A stretch of 64,000 nt of DNA from Flectonema sp. DT1601 (Eukaryota; Euglenozoa; Diplonemea; Diplonemida; Diplonemidae): positions 124,001 to 188,000 of the forward strand of contig OZ025823.1 in NCBI GenBank assembly GCA_964019425.1, given 5' to 3'. Positions 11,201-22,900 of this stretch are shown here, piece after piece. Under the pieces are notes generated by a model. The model did not search any database, was not told the DNA's origin, and worked only from the letters and a program-made list of their open reading frames with translations. A program made the translations under genes and the position numbers. Every line of letters begins with the position of its first letter. The stretch's first letter is position 1.

Positions 11201-11302
11201 CATGTGTTCCTTTTTAATACTTCTCGTTCCATCATTATTCCATTTAGCAATCCAGCAACCGCGCCGCTGTGTTAGGAGGGCGCACTTCCCGAATCTGATC
11301 AT
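8292..11302 (-). CDS. SOD-fold mitochondrial ribosomal protein-like (mS42/mS43 type) with proline-rich repeat tail, three exons
   Basis: Exons 11302-10370, 10286-8409 and 8345-8292 join in frame to give about 954 residues. Joining exons 1 and 2 rebuilds an Fe/Mn superoxide dismutase fold: an N-terminal helical part around 253-311, then QTHNYFLFWSTVIPGG across the junction, FGNFDHFRQEL, TGWLWLAI and finally YVDDWLKVINW around 475-485. The usual DxWEHAY metal-ligand motif is replaced by PLACLPIQPS, so it is probably not an active dismutase. This is known of the mitoribosomal SOD homologues mS42/mS43, hence the call. The N-terminus MIRFGKCALLTQRR looks like a mitochondrial presequence. Residues ~20-250 are not recognised. 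A Lys-rich insert splits the SOD domain, and residues ~650-930 are repeats of PNPPxFLNVKSP and APSYPxPRL. CAG lies 13 nt upstream of the ATG after CCTACTTCCTT. Alternative: a non-ribosomal inactive SOD paralogue. Confidence 0.68.
8346..8408 (-). other. Intron 2 of the SOD-fold gene (63 nt)
   Basis: It starts GTTTGTGTTT and ends AACTAAACAG. Splicing replaces a low-complexity read-through end by a 17-residue tail, DLLMRQGGKNWDRKMAG, followed by a stop. It is inferred from splice signals alone, as this region has no homology to guide it. Confidence 0.6.
8520..8975 (-). repeat. Tandem repeats encoding the Pro-rich tail
   Basis: Imperfect direct repeats code for the units PNPPxFLNVKSP and VVHKAPSYPxPRLxxGAPNPP. 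Short (about 39-nt) and long (about 100-nt) units alternate, which points to expansion by unequal exchange. All units keep the reading frame. Confidence 0.85.
10287..10369 (-). other. Intron 1 of the SOD-fold gene (83 nt)
   Basis: It starts GTTTTGTTTT and ends ACACATCAG. The join (AAMLQ to VSSQTHNYFLFW) falls inside a conserved SOD helix and rebuilds the family motif in phase 0, which makes this the best supported intron in the window. Confidence 0.88.
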
Positions 11303-12274
11303 TCATTTGATGTACCTGAAGGAAGTAGGAATACATTATCGATGATGAAATAATAAGGAATCGTGTCACACAAACACAACCAAAGGAAGAGAACCATCAA
11401 AACAAAACAAATGAAGTATAAAAAGACACTGAGGGAAGGAAATATTCATTGATTTCACATTGTATCTGTGCTTTAACTTTTATAAGAGGCAATGATTTCA
11501 AAGTAACCGCCACCACCTTTTCGTACTGCATCTCTTTCATTTCTGTTATCGTTGTGTGGAAAAAGATAACAAAAAAGAAAAAATTTCAAAAAAAAAAAAA
11601 AAAAAAAAACCGTTCAGATTAGCCTTACATTTCGCTGAAAGCACCGATTTATTTTTGCACCGACTACAGCAAGGAAACGTAGCAAGCCGCGCGAATGACA
11701 AGAAATCAAACACGCAGCAAAATGAAAAAAAAGTAGAAAAAAAAACAGAAACAGAAACTTAATTTCCTGATTTGGTGCCTCTTCCATTGGAGAATGCGAC
11801 ATGTCTGCCTGTAATCCTAAATTTCTTTTTATTTGCAACCAATCTCATGACTGATAAACATAGCAGAAGTCTGGTTGTTTTCTATTTTTTTTTTTTTTCT
11901 CTTTTAATGTTTTTATGTTTTATTTATATTTTTTTTTGTCTTAACTGAGGGATACGAAAAGACTAAGAACCGACATTCATTATTTTTGTGTTATCTTGGA
12001 ATACAACAAATCTACCATGAAAAAGAAAAGAGGGGAAGAAGTGACAGCGGTTTCACGCCAATCGTGTTTTGCTGGAGGTCAGTTTACAACCAATCACCAC
12101 AAAGCTGTGGTAGACTTGTTCTTGGATTAGTCGAGAGAGGTACGTATTTAGTGGAAGTCAGACTGATACTTTTTTTCTATCGAGCAAAAAGCAGCTCAAA
12201 AAGCAAAAGAAAAGAAAAAATTGAATAAAATAGAACGTGTCGGCTGAATAAGAGAATCGAAGGATTTTTTTAAT
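11303..12274. other. Intergenic, no gene seen
   Basis: This stretch of about 970 nt separates the Sec1 gene from the SOD-fold gene. It holds an A run near 11589-11609 and T runs near 11888-11900. At 11316-11318 lies the putative acceptor of the SOD-fold gene. Short reading frames on both strands are lysine- or phenylalanine-rich and show no domain. Confidence 0.5.
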
Positions 12275-14401
12275 TTATTCCTTCAACAACGGAAGTGCAG
12301 CTACCATGCCAGATGCGGTGAGTAGTTCGGTTCCCCCGATGACGATTTCACGGCGGGTTTCACGTTGGAGTTGAGCAGCTATCTGGATTTCCGCTGGAGT
12401 CACTCCTCCGCAAACAAAAATATGAAGTCTAGGTCCGAGCAACTCCCCCGAATCTGAAGAGTCGGTTCTAAGTCTGAGTGACTTTCCAGTCTTGGCTGTC
12501 GGTGCTAATCCTGATCCACGAAATGGAAACTGCGTATCATTTAACTCACCTTCCAGAGCTGCATTCATTATTCCTTTTAGTCTTGGCACTGCTCGTGATA
12601 GTAAATAAACTTCATTGGCATCGTCAATAGCTAACTTTTCTTTGCCAAGTTTCTTTTTAGCCTGAGAGTTGTTGTTTTGTCCTTTTATATCTTTTATCTT
12701 GTATTTTGCTTTGTCCGCTAATTTTCTAAACCATGGCCTACTAGTTTCTTCTGAGTCAGGTGCGGTGTGAAGAGAAGCATCGACTCCCAATTGCGACATT
12801 CCATTTAGAATCGGAACTATTGAGAAATCCTTTTTCAAAACGTTTGAATGATGTTTCTTTAAAAGTTTATTAATTTCAGCTCTCTCTCCAGCTGATAGCC
12901 CTGCCTGAGTGATTGTGAATATCAATACAATACGAAGCTTTGAAAGCAGAAGCCCATCACCACCTGATGAAATTGTTAATATATCACGTAGTTGACCCCA
13001 AGCTTGTTTTCTCGTAATTGGAGTTACGCTATGCTCTTCGGTATTGGCTATTTCACCTGTTGTGAAATTCTGTTCTGCCAAAGCAATATCAACTACGTGT
13101 TCGCTTTCCATTTGCTCTCTCAAAAGAATTAACATCTCTAAATGTAAGTTAAGAGTTTTAACCTTTAATTGAAACGCCGGGAGGTCTCTAATACCATCAC
13201 CCAATTGTTGTAAAGTAACTTCTTTATTCTTTCGTACTTCAGGATGAATTTTTGTTACAGCTGAATTCTTTATAACGTCTTTCAACTCTGTCGCTACCTT
13301 TGGTCGTAAAGCATCAACATGCTGAGACTTGTACTCGAGCCAAGCAGCGTTCTCTGCGTTGAATATTGTTTGCTTTGTTGGGTCTTTGTAGCGAACAGCT
13401 AAGACTGATTCATACTTTTCGTATACTTCCATTTCATCATTAATTGGTAAGAAGTCATGAAGCATTGACTCGTATGTAAAATGGTGTAAGAGCGGAGTAA
13501 TCACATCGATACTTCTGTCTAACACAAGAATTGTACTTCTGGTTGCCGATCTTTCATTTTCAGAGCTTCCCTTTCCAAGAACAGACTCTATTCTGTTTGC
13601 GATACATGAAGATACTAAGTCTGCAACTCTAGATCCAGATTGATATCTTATTTGTGGTCGATCACCTAAATAACTAAAAACACTCAACACTCCCATTGCG
13701 ATGCTATTCGCTGACACGGCGCTTGCAAGAGCTGGAACACTACCTCCAAACAGTCTTTCTAACGAAGTCCATTCATCATTACTTGGATCTGGTTTTTGGA
13801 ATTCACTATGCAAGACGTAAGACTGTTCGCTATTGCAAACAATGTCCAGATTGACCTGAAGTATTTTATTCATCTTTCTTCTTAGTCTAGTTGAAGCCTG
13901 TAATTCTGCTGTAAAAGTACCGGACACTTCCTTCGTACAAAAGATGCTGCAGCTGTTGTACATTTTTGGATTTGCATCCCAGTCAGCTTTGATTAGATTG
14001 GCTGACTCAGTTGTCGGTTGAACGACGTACACGGCGTGCATTTTAGGAAGCGGTTGTCTGATTTTGTCTTTCGAAAGCTTTTCAATCAATGGAATGCCTG
14101 CCTTGGTCAAGTCATTCACGCGAACCATCGGCTCCAGCAGAGATAAAGTTCCCTCATCAACGATGAGGACAGTTCCCAGAACCTGTTCATCTCCTTTTGC
14201 TTCACTTAACATTGTCACAATTCCCTGTTGTATATTTGTAAACAGTCCTCCTCCTTGAGGCTTTTCAGGCACCGTTCCCTTCACCACTGCCGGGAGTGGT
14301 GGTGCAGGAGCACCACTTGGTCTTCGCTGCCTGGTTGTCGGCTTCTCCATTCTCTTGCCGCGCGGCGGTGGTGCCTGCTCTGAACTACAGCAATCACCCA
14401 T
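12275..14401 (-). CDS. Sec1/Munc18 (SM) family protein with predicted dual-acylated N-terminus
   Basis: From the ATG at 14401 the protein has 708 residues, a little longer than usual SM proteins (about 600-650). SM proteins clasp syntaxin-type SNAREs and template SNARE assembly for vesicle fusion. Family features: VLGTVLIVDEGTLSLLEP, a long central part with ILVLDRSIDVITPLLHHFTYE, and the C-terminal LHIFVCGGVTPAEIQIA with IVIGGTELLTA. The exocytic Sec1/Munc18-1 branch fits best, but other SM branches are possible. The frame stays open upstream to 14527, but only from a TTG start. I prefer 14401 because CAG after TATCTCTTCTTCCC sits 14 nt upstream and the start MGDCCSSEQ fits N-myristoylation (Gly2, Ser6) with palmitoylation of Cys4/Cys5. 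A Pro-rich linker (about 10-50) separates it from the SM fold. A basic insert, KAKYKIKDIKGQNNNSQAKK, lies in domain 3. Confidence 0.85.
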   Translation of the reverse strand: MGDCCSSEQAPPPRGKRMEKPTTRQRRPSGAPAPPLPAVVKGTVPEKPQGGGLFTNIQQGIVTMLSEAKGDEQVLGTVLIVDEGTLSLLEPMVRVNDLTKAGIPLIEKLSKDKIRQPLPKMHAVYVVQPTTESANLIKADWDANPKMYNSCSIFCTKEVSGTFTAELQASTRLRRKMNKILQVNLDIVCNSEQSYVLHSEFQKPDPSNDEWTSLERLFGGSVPALASAVSANSIAMGVLSVFSYLGDRPQIRYQSGSRVADLVSSCIANRIESVLGKGSSENERSATRSTILVLDRSIDVITPLLHHFTYESMLHDFLPINDEMEVYEKYESVLAVRYKDPTKQTIFNAENAAWLEYKSQHVDALRPKVATELKDVIKNSAVTKIHPEVRKNKEVTLQQLGDGIRDLPAFQLKVKTLNLHLEMLILLREQMESEHVVDIALAEQNFTTGEIANTEEHSVTPITRKQAWGQLRDILTISSGGDGLLLSKLRIVLIFTITQAGLSAGERAEINKLLKKHHSNVLKKDFSIVPILNGMSQLGVDASLHTAPDSEETSRPWFRKLADKAKYKIKDIKGQNNNSQAKKKLGKEKLAIDDANEVYLLSRAVPRLKGIMNAALEGELNDTQFPFRGSGLAPTAKTGKSLRLRTDSSDSGELLGPRLHIFVCGGVTPAEIQIAAQLQRETRREIVIGGTELLTASGMVAALPLLKE

Positions 14402-14753
14402 TTTGTTAAAAAAATCTGTTTTTGGGAAGAAGAGATAATTTACAACAGTATTGGGTAGTCGCAAACTACAGCAAGTGGGAGGCACAAAGTGAAAACAAAC
14501 TAAAGCAACCCCCCCGGTCATCTCCAACTATCGACTTCATGTTGAATCTTTAAAAGATAATACAACTCTTGTTACACTTCCGAAGAGAGGTCAGAAATCG
14601 TTTAAATACTCCTGAGAGGAAATGAAAACTTTAATATTTATAACTACTAAAACAATCGAGTGAGTTGTTAAGTAACTTACGCCACCTGTAAAGGTGGAAG
14701 TAGAGAACTAAATAATAATTAAAGTCCAAAACATTATATCTTCTAATAGGACT
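14402..14753. other. Intergenic spacer
   Basis: This spacer of about 350 nt between the EF-hand gene and the Sec1 gene includes the Sec1 acceptor (CAG at 14416-14418). Nothing else is recognisable. Confidence 0.45.
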
Positions 14754-16322
14754 TCACTGCCAGCCAGCTGCTGGCAACTTTCTCTTCTCGCAGGTGGTTG
14801 TTACAGGGTTTCCTCGTAGTACTCCTCCCTGTCCCCATTTCTTTAGATAATCTTCACCACGTCGTTGAGAAGTCTGAGGACGGGGTTGAATTGCTAACAA
14901 AGGAAGCGCCTTTTCCTGTCTGGGCAAACAGGAAGTTGGTCTCGGGCGCATTTCTGACCTGATCGGACCAATGCAAGCTGTCGGCCATTTGTGTGGAAGT
15001 GTCACGCAGGTATCCCATCGGCGTTTTCGCTTATTTCGTATCGCAACAACGCGGTGCCAACGATTCTTCTTTTCAATATCTACACCAAGTCGCTGTAAAA
15101 AGGTCAGCGCAGTTTTTGAAACATCATTCCTACGAGGAGAGTACGATCGGAAGGGTGACGACACAGTTTTAGATCGAATCGCAATGTTGTCATTCACAAC
15201 AGTCTTCTCATGTGTTGGAGTTAATGGCCGACACCCTGTTGGTGTTGAGAATGATTCGCTCACAATTCTTTGAATACCATCAACACAGAACTGACTGTCT
15301 TCAATACTTTGTTGTGATGTCATTCCATTAATCCCGTCGGCTTTCAGAGCAACTGAATTACATCTAACGCAGTCAGAGCTTTCTCTCCTGCTGGGGGGCA
15401 GGTCGTCTTCAACTGCTCTACTAGCTCGTTGTGAATGATCGGAAAGCTTATCGATTTCAGCAGCGAAGGAACCGAGTGATCGATGTCGTTGACACATTCC
15501 ATCTGTACTGGGAGCTCTCCATCTGAGAGAAGAGGCCCTCCTTTGATCGCTCCTATGGGTGAGGTCGCCTGCATCACTATTTCTTCCAAGTTGCGATGGG
15601 GTTTCACACAAAAAGCTCAATTGTCGTTTCGAAGGACCGCTCCCCAACACCGACAGCGTTGGAACGTCCCGTCGAACTCGCGAGCGTCGCGTTGACATTT
15701 CATCCATTCGCTTCATTGCAGCGACAGTAAATGTGCGTGCTGATGATTTCCGCGGTTTGTGTGATTGCAAAGACTGTCGCTTTGCACTTAGTAGTAGTGC
15801 AGGTTCCTGGACTACGTGAAGTTCTTTTTCTTCAACGTCTTTGCTTTCGAAAATGGAAGCAAATTCGTTATATCCCATAAAACCTGTTTTCTTACTATCA
15901 ACGTCTTGAATGAGTTTTCCAATTTCAAGGGAGAGTTCGAATTCCTCAATTGTTTGGATGAGTCTTTCAGTGCTAACCTCCCCTCTAGTAGTACAGTCAC
16001 CTCCGAGGGCTATGAATGCTTCAGTGGTGGTGTTTGTTTGGGTTTCACGATTGTATTTGTGCTTCAAAGAGTTCATTATTTTCAAAAACTCTTGTAGAGT
16101 CATACAGTGACCAAGTTGATAAAGTGAATTTCTAATAACATCATTCAAGTCGTTGTCGTTTAAAACTTGTCCGCAAGTATTCTGAAGCAACGACCTAATC
16201 CTCGAGAAATCCTGCAATCCTCCCGAGGAGTCGTAGATACTTTTTAACTTCCAAATCTCACGAGGGTTGAGAGCGATACCTCCCTCCACACTCAATGGAA
16301 GGTATTCCTCCCATCCCTGCAT
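14754..16322 (-). CDS. EF-hand domain protein with basic disordered tail
   Basis: 522 residues. The first ~165 are a helical EF-hand-type module. The clearest loop is DVDSKKTGFMGYNEFASIF around 140-158; it is two residues longer than canonical and has poor calcium ligands. A second degenerate unit, ALGGDCTTRGEVSTERL, lies about 35 residues before it. Earlier segments (LNPREIWKLKSIYDSSGG and LNDNDLNDVIRNSLYQLG) have the spacing of further degenerate hands. The rest (170-522) is Arg/Ser-rich and probably disordered, with no domain I recognise. Such proteins are often cytoskeletal or axonemal adaptors, but nothing here shows which. CAG after TATTTCTCTTTT lies 18 nt upstream of the ATG, which supports the start. 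Confidence 0.65.
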   Translation of the reverse strand: MQGWEEYLPLSVEGGIALNPREIWKLKSIYDSSGGLQDFSRIRSLLQNTCGQVLNDNDLNDVIRNSLYQLGHCMTLQEFLKIMNSLKHKYNRETQTNTTTEAFIALGGDCTTRGEVSTERLIQTIEEFELSLEIGKLIQDVDSKKTGFMGYNEFASIFESKDVEEKELHVVQEPALLLSAKRQSLQSHKPRKSSARTFTVAAMKRMDEMSTRRSRVRRDVPTLSVLGSGPSKRQLSFLCETPSQLGRNSDAGDLTHRSDQRRASSLRWRAPSTDGMCQRHRSLGSFAAEIDKLSDHSQRASRAVEDDLPPSRRESSDCVRCNSVALKADGINGMTSQQSIEDSQFCVDGIQRIVSESFSTPTGCRPLTPTHEKTVVNDNIAIRSKTVSSPFRSYSPRRNDVSKTALTFLQRLGVDIEKKNRWHRVVAIRNKRKRRWDTCVTLPHKWPTACIGPIRSEMRPRPTSCLPRQEKALPLLAIQPRPQTSQRRGEDYLKKWGQGGVLRGNPVTTTCEKRKLPAAGWQ

Positions 16323-16996
16323 CGCTACGGATCATATCAACTGAAAAGAGAAATATTTATAAAATACTTCAATCACAAACATGTGAATGAATCGGGTGAC
16401 AATAACAAACTGAAGTCGATAATCAGAGAAAGACTCGTTGTTTTTTATTCACTCATTTGTTATGTAAAGAGAGACTCTGATGCTATTGTTTTTTTTTTTT
16501 CAACAATAACCTCCACATCGATAGTGGAGTGTCATTGCAAAAAAAAAAAAAAAAATGGTCAAAAAAAACATTACAGGAAGAAAATAAAGACAAAACAAAA
16601 TAGACATCCTAAAAGGACATCGGAAGTAAGCTAATCACTGAGATACAGCAACACACAGTAATAAGAAGAAAACCATACAAAACCACTCTCTTGCAAGAAT
16701 ATTTCTCACATGATTATGGCTTTTTTTCACACGGGAGTAGTTACAATTACAGCCGCCTTCGCTTAACAAAAAAAGCATTCAAAAAGAAAAAAAAAACTGT
16801 ATTACCATATCCGTGTTCAACTCTCACAAGCGGCATTATTAGTTAAAGAAAAAATAAAATAAAAAAATGTATGAAAGAAGTGAAGCAAACCGTACCACCA
16901 GGAAGAAAGAAATACAGTGGAGCGCTTCAATACTTCTTCAGTAGATAGATAGAAGTGTCAGGTAAATAATAAATAAGAATATAGTAAAGTAGAATA
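16323..16996. other. Intergenic, no gene seen
   Basis: This spacer contains the EF-hand gene's acceptor (CAG at 16341-16343), a T run near 16490-16500 and an A run near 16541-16555. The plus-strand frame at 16383-16634 is lysine-rich at its end and lacks a domain. Confidence 0.5.
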
Positions 16997-19900
16997 CTAA
17001 ATCGATTCTTCATCTAAACAAGAATCATCCTCAAGGACTATGAATGGAGTGGAAGGGGGAGTTGGTTGAAATGGTCCGTTGTCCATTTCTTCTTCAGTTT
17101 GTTGTTGTTCTCCGATTTTAATAAAAACTTGTTCAAGAGAAGTCTCATCAATGGAATAGTCAACAATACCAACCGATCGACTTGTTTCAAGGATAGAAAA
17201 CACTTGAGATAATACGACCTCCTTAGGGATTTGATATGTGAATCTATTCTGCACTGATTCTATTAATACAGAATGAAGCCAGGTTCCTTCGATCAGTCGA
17301 CGGACTTGTAGATCTTTACCAGGAGAGGCTTTAACAGTTAATTCATATCCAAATCCATGAGACTCTTTTAATTGAGTTAGGGAACCTAAACAACGAAGTC
17401 TACCAGCTACCATTATCGTAACTCGATGGCTAAGTCTTCGAAGTCCCTCAATCTCTTCTAAGTGATGAGTAGTTAGAATCACACTAATGTTCAACTGACT
17501 AATTATCTTTTCGAGAGCTACCCAAAGTCCACGTCGAGCAACAGGATCCATCCCAGCTGAAGGCTCATCCAACATAACAACAGGAGGCGCTCCCATGAGT
17601 GCAATTGCGACGCTTAGTTTCCGACGATTCCCACCAGAAAGTTCTTTTGATGTCTTCTTTCGGTGCAGTCCTAGAGATAGCGCTCCTACTAGTATTTCAA
17701 CATTCTTATTGATTTCTCTTTCTGGAACACCTCGAAGTCTTGCAAACATTATAAGATGTTCATCAACAGTCATATTCTCAAGACAGGCGTCAAATTGTGG
17801 ACAGAATCCCAGGAGTCTTCTTGCTTTTGGAGCTTCTTTTGGATTTGATATATCGAAGTTTCCTATTTTGCAGGACCCGGATGTCGGTAACACGTCACCA
17901 GTAAGCATTGCTAGTGTGGTGCTCTTCCCCGCTCCGTTGGTACCTAAAAATGCAAACAACTCTCCTTTTGGAACTGCGAAAGTTAAATTATCAACAGCAA
18001 GTTTAGTACTTCCGGAACGTTTCCAAACCTTCGTTAGATTCTTAACACAAATTATTTCATTCGAATCCATGTTGGGAGAGCTGTTTGTGTCACTGTCGTT
18101 GTTTAAAATCTCTGAAGCATGGCGGAGGACTGCTGGATCTTCGTAGAAAGGAGTTCCTCGGATTTCCCAACGCGACTCACCAGTTGCCTCGTTAAAGTAA
18201 TAAGTATGACTAGTATCACTACAAGTACATTGCAACCAATTCCCTTTTCTAGAATATATTGGAAGGGTTCCTCGTTGTTTGTTTATCTCTTTGAGTATTT
18301 GTCGTTTTGATAATCCTTTCTTCTTCTTTCCAAAGAGTGGCGTACCTTCTGTAACGGGCTCTGCTGTATTCTGTGCAAAATACGACGGGAAAACCCCATA
18401 AATAAAAGATGACCTGGTTAGGTTCATACTTTTATCATCGCCTTCACTTGCCTTTTGATTTTTTTGAAGTTTCTTCTTGGGAGGAAGTTCTAAATACAAA
18501 GTGATGATCACTACAATCGGAGTGATTGTCGCCATGTAAGTCAAGTCAGCTCCTGCTTGTTCCCAAGCAAATGGTGATTCAGTTTTTGTAAATATACTTA
18601 GCAAGCCAACCATTGCAATGTTTATTATTCCCTCACCAAGACAGAATGAAGGAATTACTCTGTAGAGATTCTTCATGTGTTTGTTGATTTCTTTAGTAGT
18701 GTCGAGAAGGTCTAGAACTTGACTTGCGATTACAAGTACGAAACCAGCTAAGAAATTAACAGCAATGATTGTATTCTGAGCTGTCGTGTGTTTCTCAAAT
18801 AAGAAAGACATTAGATAACAAGTCGCTATAGATGATATCCCATACATAACAAACAGCGATAGAGTTGCGGAAAACACACCAACAGTTCCAATAAACTCTT
18901 TTCTATCATCAACCCAGAACACTACAAACACTAATGCCACTGTTATAAGATAAAGTACAAAGTCTGCAATGAAAGCAGTTAACCAATACAATGAAACCCT
19001 TATGCCGGATACAGTTTGAATATGTTTTGCTTTAGAAGAACGTTCCTTTACGATGAACGATATAAAATTAGATGGAATAAAAGTAAAAGGAATCATAATA
19101 AACAAACTAGTCAACACAATCATAAAAGAATCAATTATGTTTTGTTCATAACGTGACATTGGCATTGGATGATTATCTGTAGTAATAGTGTAGTTCTTTC
19201 CACTGACACGAAGCATTGCATTGTGAAGTAGATTACTACCTGCTGGCCAACCATGAGCATATGTTGCATTATGAAGACTTGTACTAACTGTTCCCTCTTG
19301 TGTTTCATAAGTACTATCAGGATAGACAGCACCTATCCCAATATTTGTTTGTTGTTTTGCAATCATCCAAGTACTTAGCTGCAATGAACTTGTGTATAAT
19401 GGGAATTCATCTTTGATGTTCAACAAGTCATACATATCAGTACCATTATTTCCTATTACATTACTCTTTGTTATGGCTGTTGGTGGGATCACTATAAATG
19501 GAAGTTTTGTTGGAGAATCAAATACAAAACCATCCAACGTCATATTAGGTTGGTGAGGTAAGCTGATTCTACTCAACAACAACGCAATTGTGATGAAGAA
19601 AACCGGCAACACGAATTGAAATAAAAGAGTTCGGCGATCTCGTTTTCCACAGTGATACCTCTTCACTAACAAACCTTTAAACTGAGACCAACAAGAAGCA
19701 GGTTTAGCTAACTGTGATGTGATTGAATACAGTTGACTGTATTGGTATTCAGTAACATGACTATCGTTGTTGTCGGTTGCGGATAAGTTCACTTCATGAG
19801 AGTTGAGAGCAATCTTTAGGAAGACTTCTTCTAACGTCGTTACACCTACTCCGTAAGATTCTATTTTTAAAACATCTTTTTGAGTCTCAATTTCATCGAG

Positions 19901-22900
19901 AACCATTGGTAACGTTTGAACAGCACTAACTTGACTTAACATTGTTATCAATTGTCTTTTTAATAATATTTGACATTGATGTTCAGGTATTTCAGATAAT
20001 AGTTTAGTGACAACCTCTCTCACTGCAGTGCTGCTTTTAAAATATGCTTCCCGAAGTTCATTATAACAATCGTTGTTTAGTCCTAATTCTTTAGCTTTCT
20101 CGATTGGATGATTTCTTATTGTGTTAGAAGCTGATTTGAATTGTTCAAGTAATTCTTTTGTTGGAACTTGTGGTTGAGTAACAGTGTTTATGAGCTCATT
20201 CTCACTAGAAGAGGTTTGGCTTTCAGATTGTGTTTCTTGGTAGAATGATATGATTTTGTTTATAAATTCAATGGTCTGCTCTGAGTCATGATCATTGTAA
20301 TAATCTCTAACTAGTAAAGGCTGTAGATCGTTAAGAAGATTTGTGTTACTGTCGTTGTAATCAACTGGAATATTAACACGTAATTCGTTACCTCCGTTTG
20401 TCACACTCGTGACTGTAATCCAACACCTTGGAAGCATTCTTCTGAGTGTGTTTGTTATCGCTGGGTGATTTCCTCCTTTCTTTAGGGAGAAGCTCATATT
20501 GTATCCAAGACCCATTTTTGTTTTTAAAAAGAATGCTGATCCCCAAGAATGTAAACATCCTTTATTCATAATCATTACGTTATCACCAAGAAGGTCTGCT
20601 TCATCCATGTAATGAGTTGTTAATATAATTACACGACCTTTTAATATATCAGGTCTCCGTAGTAGTTGCCACATAGCACGTCTGCTGTCAACATCCATTC
20701 CTGCGGTTGGTTCGTCGAGGAATACTAGTTTAGATCCTCCAATTAGGGCGCAGGCGACGGATAATTTTCGTTTTTGACCTCCGCTGAGTTCGCAGCTCCA
20801 GGCATCTCTTTTGTCGAAGATATTAATAAGTCGAAGCATTTGATTTATTCTTCCGTCTAATCCATTCAAAACTTCAACAGGAATTCCTTTAATCTGACCG
20901 TAGTATCGAAGGTGTTCTGTACATGTCATTCTATCCCATAAAATATTATGTTGTGGACACAGTCCTGTTAGCTTCCTTATTTCGTTCATTGCGGTTCGTA
21001 TGTCGTGACCGAATATTGTTGCTGTTCCTTCTGATGGTTTCAACATGCCAGTCAGAAGGTTTATTAAGGTTGTTTTACCTGCTCCATTGTGACCCAACAC
21101 ACATTGAATCTCACCTTCGTGAAATGTAAGGCCACGGCCACCTCCGCGGGAATCTCTAGGAAGGCAACTTCCAATGCAGTCGACTGCCGGAGGGACAGAA
21201 GCAGATTTCGAAAAGCATTTCTTCAAACCTGAAATAACAATTCGTTCCGTTTTTTGATTTGATTTCATTTCGCTGCTATGAAAAGACTCAACTGTCACTG
21301 GCAGTGATGAGGGTTTTGATATATCACACCCGACACTACCATCACTGTTGCAATCATTTATAGTATTTTTGTCTGATGGTCTACTGCAGACTTTTCTTCT
21401 CAGTAATGCAATAGTTGAGTGGAAAGGGAAAAATACAGATTTTCGAACTCCAAACTCACTCGGCAACACCTGATCCAAGTACCACATCAGCAGGAGATAT
21501 ACGACGCTGTCAAGAATTAGCATCGCAATAGAAAGAAGATATGAATACTCATCTTGAGTTAGATGAGTGAAGTTAGAACCTCTACCGATGGACTCGTATC
21601 CAGTTAGTAGTTCCGTAGAGTATGAAAAGGCGCAGGGAGAGAGAAACGAAACAAATATTTTTGCATTGAGTGGAAACGATTCCGGTATAAAGAACTTTGG
21701 AACAGCTGTAATGAACATCACTAACGGAGCGACAATAGCAGCAATTCGAGATTTGGAAAAGAAAACACTTATTAACAACGCCATGCATATTAATGAGAAC
21801 GCGAACAACTCAAATATTATAAAAATTAACAACAAACTACTCTTCGACATGAACGTCATCTTACTAACGACAGCAATACAACAACAGGAAGCTGTAGTCA
21901 TTGCCAGGTATGTAAGTAACCAAGATCCAATAATTGAATTTTTCGATACTCCCATTATTAACATTGATTCTCGATAGCGTCCTTCCTTTTCTTCGACAAC
22001 AGATCCAACAAGACAGGAAACTGTATAGACAAAAGACAATGATAGAATCAATGGAATCATAGCTCCAGCTCTCTCAAAAAACTCTGAACTACTATACTCT
22101 CCTGTTGGTGTTGGTGTGCTGACTACTTTATGAATAAATTGAGAATCATTATTAATATTCGCAAAATATTCATCAAGAATTCTCTGAATAGTAGTGAAAC
22201 CAGATACTATGTATTGCTGATATCTCTTTTTACCAAGTCCTTGAGAAAATCGATCTTTTTTTTCATGTGTGAAAGGAGTGCTGGTGTAATTCATACGAAG
22301 TCGATAATTAAAAATTGGATTCATCGGATTTGAGAACACTTCGAACTGATTGATAATAATTAAAACCCAAACCCGACCAGCACCATCTCCAACAGCTGTG
22401 TCAACAGCAACATGTTCAGAAGGCCACACTAGTGGACATGATGGATTCGCTGCTGATCTTAGATTGTTATTTCTACTAAAGAATGATTCGAAAAATAAAT
22501 AATTACTCGACAAGTAATTAATCATATTAACAATCACCTCACAACTGACTCCAACTGATTGGACGAATTCAATCTCTCCCGTCTGACGTAAAGAGTTTAG
22601 AATACCTTCGATATTTATATTAATTCTTCCATAAAGAATTCTTGATAACTTTTTTAATATAAACATTGAATCAAGTCCTGGTGCGATTGTTGGTGATTCT
22701 AAAAGTGAGATTACTTGATCGAAATTTTCCCAGGGGTTCGGATCAGGTGGGACTGAACAAAGAAATGCTCTACTCCAAATACCAGAGACACCAGGTATTT
22801 CTTTAATGTGACTGATTCTTGTACGACCCCTATCACAATTAACCATACAACAAAACGTAATACTCAGGTCAGAACATGTAGCTATACTTTCTGGGTTTGG

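Noticed and set aside
10950-11345. 131-codon plus-strand frame
   Set aside because: Antisense to exon 1 of the SOD-fold gene, with no recognisable domain.
17595-18146. 183-codon plus-strand frame
   Set aside because: It lies wholly antisense to the conserved second nucleotide-binding domain of the ABCA gene and has no domain of its own.
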